NCBI GenBank assembly: GCA_036768485.1
Contig: JAVLUZ010000142.1
Span: forward strand, 62,001-126,000
Origin: Mermis nigrescens
Taxonomy: Eukaryota; Nematoda; Enoplea; Mermithida; Mermithidae
Direction: 5' to 3'
DNA length: 64,000 nucleotides
Part shown: positions 58,901 through 64,000 of the stretch, one piece after another
How the letters are laid out: the number at the start of each line of letters is the position of its first letter
How positions within the stretch are numbered: position 1 is the first letter of the stretch
Translations under genes and position numbers: made by a program
Notes under the pieces: generated by a model
Told to the model about the DNA's origin: nothing
What the model saw: only the letters and a program-made list of their open reading frames with translations
Databases searched by the model: none

Positions 58901-61514
58901 GATCATACATGTAAGAGGGTGATAGGCAGATCCCTTAATGTCGGCTGTCCCTCATCCCCCCAAAAGCCAAAAAAAATTTTAACCTCCTCACCCGATTTTT
59001 GGAAAAAAATCGAATTTTTTGACAGTTTTTAGCTGTTTTTTGGCCCCGTTTGGTCTAAAATTGGAGGTCATATACCCCCTCCCCTAAAAAGAAATGACCG
59101 GGACCCCCCACCCCCGATTTCGAGCCGTTACATGTATGGGCGTGATGGTATGAGGGTTTAGACCCCTATATCCCACAGATTATAATAAACCCCCAAAATT
59201 AAATTTTTGGCATATTTTTTCGCAATTTTTTCGACTTTTTGCCCCATCTAGGCCCCCAGAATTTGGTTGCTGCCCAAGTACGCCGTCAACGCGTTTAAAT
59301 CGACATTCGAGGATGTCCGAGGCGTTTTTGACGCGTAGGTCGACATAAAGCACTTCGCTTAAAAATCAATATTTGTTGATGGTTTTGGAAAAAATTTTTG
59401 GCAATTCTGAGGCGGAAATTTAGTAATTTTACCGTCCTTAAGCGTTTTTCAATTAAATTGACCAAATTTTTGCCTCTCCAGCAAGCGTTTGTTCTCTCAT
59501 CCCCAGAAACCTGTTCAGCTTTGCCAAAATTTAAAAGGTGCCGGAATAGAACAATGTTCCTACGACTCTTCCGAGACATTAGCTTCGATTTTTCGTTTCA
59601 CTCTTTTACCAACTACTAATTTAAATGGGAGACAAACCATCGTTGATGAACTCAAGCACAGTTAACTCTTGGAATAAAGACTCTGATTTAGAGGTGTGCC
59701 AGGTCCCACACCTAGCGCCGGGGTAAAAAATAAGATAAAATTAATCTTTTCCATCGATATTCAATAAAATCAAGTTAAATTGGGTTGAAATTAAGCTAAA
59801 ATTACTGTTGTGTTCCATTCCGTTTCAGGTAAAACATTTTCTACATCATTTTTATTAACAAAAGTAGTTATAGCGCATGTTTTCCGAATAATTGTATTGC
59901 CGTTTATAACTAAGGTATCTGAAATAGAGTCAAGATCAATTTGTGAAAACAATATTTTTGGCCCTTCGCCCAAATGAATGAACTTCTATTTTTTATTTTC
60001 AAAACGCCATAGCACGATCAAAATGGTACAAAATTGCTGAAAAAGGCCGCGGCCTTATCGCTAAAAACATTTTGCCTGTAATAGAGTATATTATGTAGGT
60101 GCACCATTTTGACCATTTGTGCCATTCTCCTGCTTGCTTATATTATCTTTTAAATTTATTTAAATCATTATTAAGGCCTTTATTAAGCTTATTTTGTATC
60201 ATTGTCATACATGATCGGGGGAGGAGTTTCACTTCCCCCTCCAGAAAATTTTTTTCCAACTCACCAGAATTCGCGATTTTTCACAAGTTTCCAAAACTTT
60301 CCGAAAAATCCGTAGAGAAGAGTGCTGTTTTAAGCGTTTTTAGCTATCTCTTCGCTCAAAGTGTCGAATTATCAGCGCTTCGCGCCATATGCTCATTTTT
60401 TGACTACATTTTGTTGATTGTTCGAATTTGCTAATTTTTTCGAAATTTTTCTGAGTCTTTTTATGCTCTAAAAAAAGAGTCCGAAACGCCGAAAAAACGA
60501 TGTTTTTAACGCGTATCCACAATTTTTAAGCCCAAAAAAAGGCACTTTAGAATTATACCCACTCCCCGAATCCCCAAGCTATGCATGCCTGCTAAACACA
60601 TGTATTACATGACAAATTTCAGCATGAAGATGTTAAAAACCACATTTTGTATGATTTTAAGCCCGATTTTAAACATCTGAAAATCTCAAAGGCGCAAGCT
60701 TATGCGGAACAGATTATATGTAGAAGTCACTAAAGATCTATCTAGACAATAATATGTGATAAGATAAACAATAGGACATTAATCCTTTAACTTTGAATCT
60801 TTTCAACCGGTTTAGCAACTTCTTTCGGTAAGCGTTCGATTAAAAAAATCAAAATGCGACGTATTTCAATATCATTGCCATAAAGTATGGATTGATAACC
60901 AATATCGTCTCGGAAGCCCAACTCCTAAGAATAGCGCAAAACCTTAAAAATAGGACCAAATGAGAGGATAGAGAGCATTTTGATTTAAGCAAAAAGATTT
61001 ACATAGGTATGTATCTTACGTAATATAGGTGAAATGAATTTCTTAATCAGACGACTAGGCTAGTGCGCAAAATAAGTTTTCCTTAACAATACAAAGTCGC
61101 TAATCATCATAAAATTTCTTTACAGCTCACAACATAATATAAAGCTAATAATTCTAAAAATAAGATGATTTGCAATGTCAAAGCAATCTTTAATAAGCTC
61201 AATTTAAACACAAATGAGTTTTTAAATTTACATAAGCAATAAGTTTGAAGTAATTCGAAAAGACGACCATCAGACTCGCAAGAACATAAATCTAAAACTA
61301 AAAATTCAATACGCGTAAAACTTAAAATGTGTTGAATGTTGATACTTTGATCTTCTCAGCGATGATAGTCCCTCTTCTAAACCTGTCGCCCATTTTTTGT
61401 GGCAAATAACATGATCGATATGGAAAATCTGGATAAATTTGTAGTAGACACCGAGAAATCGCTTCAAAAATATTCTCTTGATTGAAATCTTTCAATCGAT
61501 TGGCGTCAAAGTCA
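37773..61514 (-). CDS. CCDC22: CCDC22 (coiled-coil domain-containing protein 22), 12 coding exons found
   Basis: Joined exons give about 557 residues against 627 in human. CCDC22 pairs with CCDC93 and COMMD proteins in the CCC complex, part of Commander, which recycles membrane proteins from endosomes. The N-terminal exons form the calponin-homology-like NN-CH domain: [18 protein letters not shown] and [16 protein letters not shown] Pro/Lys-rich linker follows ([17 protein letters not shown]). The coiled-coil half has [53 protein letters not shown] and [20 protein letters not shown], which line up with the human order. Eleven exon joins were examined; ten use GT donors and AG acceptors and keep the frame. 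The exon 9/10 join lacks a usable GT donor. The initiating exon was not found and may lie above 61514 or outside the window. The gene converges on V-ATPase c. Confidence 0.92.
38745..38885 (+). mobile_element. Family C short repeat in CCDC22 intron
   Basis: CCATACATGGGCAACAAGAA start with a GGTTGGGTGAAATCGCC block; shares its body with about 47988-48150 and 29925. Ends unclear. Confidence 0.5.
39367..39620 (+). mobile_element. Family B MITE copy 2, TSD GTGGCAACC
   Basis: Starts ATACGTGGGCAGCAAGAAAA and ends CCCAGGTGTG. GTGGCAACC stands at 39358-39366 and 39621-39629. Confidence 0.8.
39630..39908 (-). mobile_element. Family B MITE copy 3, opposite orientation, sharing the same TSD
   Basis: Starts ATACCTGGGCGTGGGG and ends GCCCACCTATG. 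The flanking 9-mers are GTGGCAACC at 39621-39629 (shared with copy 2) and 39909-39917. Copies 2 and 3 thus form an inverted pair with three copies of one 9-mer. Confidence 0.8.
40394..40528 (-). CDS. CCDC22: CCDC22 exon 11
   Basis: 45 residues from [20 protein letters not shown] to REIRDLEDK, the best-conserved part of the protein. Acceptor TGCAG, donor AAA/GTAAAT. Confidence 0.93.
40594..40881 (+). mobile_element. Family D MITE with a family B fragment inside
   Basis: Ends CAGGCACGTAGCT and AGCTACGTGCCTG, flanked by TCGAAAGT (40586-40593) and TCGAAATT (40882-40889). A truncated family B copy (about 40630-40747) sits inside, from ATACGTGGGCAGCAAG to CCCAAGTGTG. Confidence 0.7.
41030..41370 (+). 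mobile_element. Family A short repeat
   Basis: Has GGGGGTTTACTCCCC, the GCGTTTTCAGCGATC block and ACATCGTCAAAAACGCCGGA. The usual GGCGCTTCGCGCC hairpin is replaced by a diverged CGGCCGCCAAGCAGCC. Confidence 0.55.
41683..43334. mobile_element. piggyBac-like non-autonomous element, TTAA TSD
   Basis: TTAA stands at 41679-41682 and 43335-43338. The ends are CCTTTTAGTGG and its near complement ACTCTAAAAGG. A palindrome like CGTTCCCAATCGGGAACATA occurs three times (about 41697, 42037 inverted and 43189). TTAA duplication and CCTTT ends fit piggyBac. No transposase domain is recognisable in the internal frames. Confidence 0.65.
43800..44057 (-). mobile_element. Family B MITE copy 4, TSD GTCCTAACC
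   Basis: GTCCTAACC stands at 43791-43799 and 44058-44066. Starts ACACCTGGGCGTGGGG and ends GCTGCCCACGTATG. Confidence 0.8.
45053..45228 (+). mobile_element. Family D MITE, 176 bp, 8-bp TSD
   Basis: Ends CAGGCACGTAGCTCTGGGG and AGCTACGTGCCTG. Flanks TGGGGACG (45045-45052) and TTGGGACG (45229-45236) differ at one base. Body includes TAGGACTTTTTAAATGTTAT. The CA start and 8-bp TSD suggest a hAT-type MITE. Confidence 0.75.
45412..46731. mobile_element. Possible hAT-type element with CAGTGATCGTACG ends
   Basis: CAGTGATCGTACGGACCCCGG-type start (45412) pairs with CGTACGATCACTG ending at 46731. Both ends carry CCCCGACC/CCCCGG blocks. The ends resemble those of the 15028-18470 element. The flanking 8-mers (ATGAAGAG and ATAGAAAG) match poorly, so the edges or age are uncertain. 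Three ACCTAAAAA-type repeats lie at 46035-46210. Confidence 0.45.
46944..47039 (-). CDS. CCDC22: CCDC22 exon 10
   Basis: 32 residues, [20 protein letters not shown] to DELMFE. Acceptor CTTCAG, donor GAG/GTATAG. Only this frame is free of stops. Confidence 0.93.
47102..47221 (-). CDS. CCDC22: CCDC22 exon 9
   Basis: 40 residues, [10 protein letters not shown] to RKQKDEIDR, including [12 protein letters not shown]. Acceptor TTGCAG. The 3' edge is placed at 47102 to keep the frame. The only GT close by begins at 47097 and would add four bases and break the frame. Confidence 0.9.
47352..47587 (+). mobile_element. Family B MITE copy 5, TSD GTTTTCACC
   Basis: GTTTTCACC stands at 47343-47351 and 47588-47596. 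Starts ATAGGTGGGCGGCACC and ends CGCCCAGGTAAG. It lies about 120 bp from CCDC22 exon 9. Confidence 0.78.
47605..47950 (+). mobile_element. Family A short repeat
   Basis: Family order with TTTCGGCGCCTCTCGCC (about 47733), GATAGAGCATTCTCAGAAAC and CCCCATGCTGTGCATG. Confidence 0.6.
47988..48150 (+). mobile_element. Family C short repeat
   Basis: CCATACATGGACAGCACC start, CAGTAATCTGCGGAGAG body and CCCACGCCTATATG end. The ends resemble family B, so C may be a subfamily. Confidence 0.5.
48715..49130 (-). mobile_element. Family A short repeat, reverse orientation
   Basis: CATACATGCAGAGCGTGGGA start, AAAACATCGTTTTTGGCG, GGCGCGAAGCGCC (48928-48940), then GCACCCTCCCTCCGATCATG. Confidence 0.65.
50214..50446 (+). 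mobile_element. Family B MITE copy 6, TSD GGCAGGACC
   Basis: GGCAGGACC stands at 50205-50213 and 50447-50455. Starts ATAGGTGGGCGCC and ends CGTCCAGGTATG. It stops 24 bp from CCDC22 exon 8, just past the donor site in the intron. Confidence 0.8.
50471..50566 (-). CDS. CCDC22: CCDC22 exon 8
   Basis: 32 residues of coiled coil, [20 protein letters not shown] to EMLLGRL. Acceptor TTGCAG, donor CTG/GTAAGT. Confidence 0.88.
50600..52900. other. CCDC22 intron 7 interior: no further gene
   Basis: Holds several isolated GGCGCTTCGCGCC-type hairpins (near 50823, 51085, 52210 and 52301) and two TTTGTACATGTACAAA-like palindromes (near 52140 and 52490). A GCCTCCCCCAGCGGAGTCCG stretch lies near 51280. No exon seen. 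Confidence 0.45.
52942..53055 (-). CDS. CCDC22: CCDC22 exon 7
   Basis: 38 residues, [20 protein letters not shown] to LRNERSTE. The SQWEQHR piece matches the conserved QWEKHR of the family. Acceptor TTTTAAG, donor GAA/GTACTC. Confidence 0.9.
53113..53232 (-). CDS. CCDC22: CCDC22 exon 6
   Basis: 40 residues, [20 protein letters not shown] to NIQKLQ, with [10 protein letters not shown] at the conserved LLPD site. Acceptor TTTAAG, donor CAG/GTATAC. The intron to exon 7 is only 57 nt. Confidence 0.9.
53293..53468 (-). mobile_element. Family D MITE, 176 bp, TSD CACGTTAA
   Basis: CACGTTAA is exact at 53285-53292 and 53469-53476. Ends TAGGCACGTAGCTGG and ACGTGCCTG. It lies 60 bp from CCDC22 exon 6. 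Confidence 0.8.
53480..55070. other. CCDC22 intron 5 interior: no gene seen
   Basis: AT-rich. A GACGCTTTGCGCC hairpin relative lies near 54088. No exon with supporting splice sites found. Confidence 0.45.
55073..55260. mobile_element. 188-bp MITE with TA TSD (mariner-like)
   Basis: TA at 55071-55072 and 55261-55262. The inverted ends CACTACTCGCCACGAAAG and GGTGGCGAGCACTG extend inward for about 60 bp, including GAGGATGATAGAGCTTGTTA and its complement. No coding capacity. Confidence 0.78.
55400..55537 (-). CDS. CCDC22: CCDC22 exon 5
   Basis: 46 residues, [20 protein letters not shown] to [10 protein letters not shown]. Acceptor TTTGCAG, donor GAG/GTTTGT. It starts the coiled-coil half. Confidence 0.87.
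56856..57005 (-). CDS. CCDC22: CCDC22 exon 4 (proline/lysine linker)
   Basis: 50 residues, [20 protein letters not shown] to KVHESQ. Acceptor placed at TTAAAG; an alternative in-frame acceptor 30 bases upstream (AACAG) would add ten residues. Donor CAA/GTATGT. Confidence 0.8.
57712..57887 (-). mobile_element. Family D MITE, 176 bp
   Basis: Ends CAGGCACGTAGCTGGCC and ATACGTGCCTG, flanked by CCCACGCC (57704-57711) and CTCACGCC (57888-57895). It lies 84 bp from the end of CCDC22 exon 3. Confidence 0.75.
57972..58240 (-). CDS. CCDC22: CCDC22 exon 3
   Basis: Completes a serine codon, then 89 codons from [20 protein letters not shown] through [16 protein letters not shown] to [17 protein letters not shown] corresponds to the conserved QLALPWVPPHL of the family. 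Acceptor TCTAAG. The donor AGC/GTTAGT is chosen because it gives the phase that exon 4 needs; the open frame runs on to about 57890. Confidence 0.82.
58420..58580. repeat. TTGGTT/TGATTG-rich simple repeat
   Basis: Loose repeats such as GGTTGTTTGATTGATTATCG and TTGGTTGATTGGTTAC. Low-complexity open frame on the minus strand only. Confidence 0.5.
59806..59985 (-). other. Exon-like open segment of unknown affiliation
   Basis: 60 codons ([20 protein letters not shown] to PETEWNTT) bounded by AATAG acceptor and ACA/GTAATT donor. It lies in the CCDC22 intron between exons 2 and 3. Splicing it into CCDC22 in the required phase hits a stop, so it is not a normal CCDC22 exon. I do not recognise the protein. 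Confidence 0.25.
60205..60590 (+). mobile_element. Family A short repeat
   Basis: CATACATGATCGGGGGAGG start, GAATTCGCGATTTTTCAC, AGCGCTTCGCGCC (about 60373), TCCGAAACGCCGAAAAAACG, and CCCCAAGCTATGCATG end. This is one of the most complete copies. Confidence 0.7.
60792..60924 (-). CDS. CCDC22: CCDC22 exon 2
   Basis: 44 codons plus one base, [20 protein letters not shown] to KPVEKIQ, the end of the NN-CH domain. Matches the human DLGYPLELGYQNFLYPSE region. Acceptor TCTTAG, donor CAAA/GTTAAA; the single base joins GT of exon 3 to make serine. Confidence 0.92.
61346..61514 (-). CDS. CCDC22: CCDC22 first exon identified (5' edge uncertain)
   Basis: [20 protein letters not shown] to [10 protein letters not shown], matching the early NN-CH domain (human FTTELVVEAVVRCL). 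Donor AAA/GTATCA. The 5' edge is placed at the TTATAG acceptor, but the frame is open further up to 61681, where a LLIH stretch could also belong. No start codon can be assigned with confidence. Confidence 0.8.
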
Positions 61515-61904
61515 CTATAATGATGTATAAGTAATTTTTGTATATTCAGTACTACTACACTAATCGAAAAACAAGCGAAACAGGAAGAAAGTTTACTTAT
61601 GTAAAAGTGAATTTTTTCGATAGCAAGTAATTCTTCGTTTTGTAACCATTTGAGATTGATTCTAACTACAAGACTGACCATTGCAATAATGTCTTATCCG
61701 CTACATCGAAGAGCATATGGATGGCCTCTAACAATTGTTCTAAAAAACATTGTTCCGAAGAGAAACAAAGCTCGGCTGCTAATCGAGGGTGCGCATACGG
61801 TCAGAACAAAATTAAAATATATCCAGCTTGGATACTAGTCGGTTACATTCGGATTTTCACCATTTTTTACAATTAGAAAGCCGCATTCTTTTGCGTGATT
61901 TTTT

Positions 61905-61975
61905 TAATCACTGTGATTCGACTCTAGGACCTCCTGATTGACAGTCGAGCGCTCTACGACAGATAAATCGAATTA
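61905..61975 (-). other. tRNA-like fragment
   Basis: On the minus strand GTAGAGCGCTCGACTGTCAA and GAGTCGAATCAC resemble the D/anticodon and T arms of a tRNA. The acceptor stem is missing. Probably a tRNA pseudogene or SINE head. Confidence 0.35.
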
Positions 61976-62867
61976 TGCACTCCATATTATTGGCGAAGCG
62001 ATTTTTCACGGTACCTGCGTACTTGACACTCTGGTGTAACCAGTTAAAACTTTAACTTAGCTCACCTGTTTATGCTTCAGCTAAACTATTGACCTTAAAG
62101 CGCGGATTTATAGAGGGGCCCTTATCGTCAAAAAATAGTTAAGCGCCATGAGAGTAATTAAAATTTCCGGTGATTTCAGCCATTTTTATCATAGTTTTTG
62201 AAAATTTTCCGGCATTTACTGACTTTCTTAACGCTCTAAAAACTTACCGAAAGAGAAGTTTATGTGCGGAACAAGGATTTTTTTAGATCTTTCAATGATT
62301 TCTCTAGTATTTTTGGGCGTTTTGTGCATATTTCTGCAGTAATTTTGCGCATTTTTGTAGACAACTTTCAAAAATTTTCAACTTTTTCGGAATCACAAAT
62401 GATCCTGTTTATCGGAAGACGGCAAAAACCGCTACTTTACGCATAATGGACTGATTTTTTGGACAATTTCTGACACTATTAGGAAAATTAGGGGTTCCGT
62501 CCCCCAGTCAGAAAATCCTCGATATGATTGAGAATTTAAAATGGTGTCAGACACAGAAATAACCTAAGCAAGCAGTAAAATGTTTATGTTTGGCACACTG
62601 TTTTTTTGTAAAGGACAAAGATTCTGAGGCTTGTAAAAGGATTTTCGAGCGATTTTTGTACATCTTTGAACACGAAGTACATATAGGCAGTTTTTGGCCG
62701 ATTTTCGATTGCACAAAAAAATCGAAGTTTTTGCACAAAAAACAGTGGTTTGGTACCATAATGAATCCCCAGGTAACATCGGCAGCTTATCGCCGAAGCT
62801 TAAACAGCTGAGCCTAGCTTCAACCTGAAAAGCTCATGTCAGGGTCAGAGTTACGCGCCTGAAAAAT

Positions 62868-62945
62868 TGTTATTTAGCAATTAGGCTAATTTGAACTTTC
62901 AATCAAAAGGTTCTAGGTTCAAGCTCCACTGACTCCAAAAACATT
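62868..62945 (+). other. tRNA-like fragment
   Basis: AACTTTCAATCAAAAGGTTC followed by TAGGTTCAAGCTCC resembles anticodon and T arms, and is similar to the fragment at 61905-61975. The D arm is poor. Confidence 0.3.
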
Positions 62946-63180
62946 TACACAAAAAAGAAGATATTTGAGCAGGAAAACAATGAAAATCCGTATGAGGGGT
63001 ATGAATAACCGACCAATACCTAGGCTCATATCCAGGAAGCGGATTGAAGCAATCTTCAACACTTCAATTTTCGCAAAGAAGCATGATTTTTATTGGAAAA
63101 GGTGCGGAGAAGAAAAAATGTTTTTTTTATTTTAAATTTTTTTCATTATTATCAAATTTAGACGTTCCCTGTGGATTCAG

Positions 63181-63303
63181 ATTGGTGCTAAGCATGATGT
63201 AAGCCTTAGTGGAGATAGCGTGCGAATTGCTCCGCTCGCTTCATTCGCTCATTAATTTTTGTCCAATTTATCACAGGCTTACGTCATACCCTGGCACCAA
63301 TGC
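63181..63303. repeat. Hairpin repeat with TTGGTGC...GGCACCAA ends
   Basis: ATTGGTGCTAAGCATGATGT at the left pairs with ACGTCATACCCTGGCACCAAT-type sequence at the right, around AAGCCTTA/AGGCTTACG. Related to 24635-24754. Confidence 0.5.
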
Positions 63304-64000
63304 GAATGCATATAACTAAGCCAAAGCCTGAATCTGCAACTTAGATACTATAACCAGATATTAATATACCTACGTTCAGACGTAGTCCCTTACTAAAACA
63401 AAAAAAACAAAAAGATTGAATTCGAAAAAACTTCTTTTTGGCGCCTTTTTTCAACATTCTAACAAGGATCTTTGCTCAATACGCCCAAAAAACACTTTTT
63501 CTTTACAAAAATTTAAGATGTAGAAGGGCTTTAATTTAACTACAAGGACGGTAAGAGAATGGATTCAATAAAAAAAGATTTTACGACCAAATATAGTCTA
63601 AAACAGTGGATGCAGGTCTGATCCTTAGGGTAGTAAATAGTAAGATCAGAGGGTAAGTTTCGTTATTTCTGATTTCAGAAACTAGCACTAATCGAGTCTG
63701 AAAACCGCAGAGGTGCTTGGAAATGGACTCTCGATGTGATTTCTGGTGTCAGAGAGGGGAAATTTTCATTTTAATTTTTCAATATTTTTTCAAAGATCAT
63801 AGCTAATAAATTTAAAGACAGAAAATAAAATAAATTAATATTTTCTGACACCGGAAATCAAGTTGAGAAAGTTGAGAACCCATTTCCTAACACATTCGCA
63901 AGCGGACGAAGAAGTAAGACAGCCCGTAGCTTAAGCAGGAGAATCTAAAAAAATTTAAATTTTTAAAATTTCAATTTTTCTGGGTAGCTTAAGCCTAATA

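Noticed and set aside
61650..61838. Open frame on the plus strand (MSYPLHRRAYGWPL...) at the 5' side of CCDC22
   Set aside because: No recognisable family, no splice support, and both strands are open over the same stretch.

Overview
The window looks like nuclear DNA from an invertebrate animal. Two recognisable cellular genes are split by GT-AG introns and face each other tail to tail. Almost everything else is mobile-element DNA: LINE remnants, many short inverted-repeat (MITE-like) elements with visible target-site duplications (TSDs), foldback elements and minisatellites. I cannot name the species.

Layout. 1-14440: a degenerate CR1/Jockey-like LINE on the minus strand, cut twice, by a 751-bp foldback MITE with TA TSD (708-1458) and by an 11.7-kb palindromic element (2537-14262). 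Each 5.84-kb arm of the palindrome carries a family B DNA polymerase gene. The right-arm copy is an open frame of 1412 residues (8829-13067, minus); the left-arm copy (3727-7961, plus) is nearly identical but broken by four small frameshifts. The arms meet in a minisatellite with a 37-nt asymmetric centre. The polymerase has N-terminal C2H2 fingers, a possible OTU-like segment, a 3'-5' exonuclease, and a Vsr-like nuclease segment between polymerase motifs A and B. I see no integrase, capsid, protease or packaging ATPase gene in the element, so it does not look like a complete Polinton.

14441-26690: a hAT-type foldback element (15028-18470, 8-bp TSD) with another inverted-repeat element inside it, a composite satellite (18480-19290), a 21-bp minisatellite that changes orientation (19476-20990), and more inverted-repeat elements.

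26698-31083 (plus): V-ATPase proteolipid subunit c in three coding exons (163 aa). Intron 1 holds a hAT remnant inserted just before the acceptor; intron 2 is almost wholly short elements.

37773-61514 (minus): most of CCDC22, a subunit of the endosomal CCC/Commander complex, in twelve coding exons spread over 24 kb. Its first exon was not found. One 62-nt intron has no usable GT donor. The introns are full of short elements, including a family with 9-bp direct repeats, a 176-bp family with 8-bp TSDs and a piggyBac-like TTAA element.

The cellular genes have no evident link in function. The palindromic polymerase element is the best candidate for an undescribed system: a replicase gene carried wholly within giant terminal inverted repeats.
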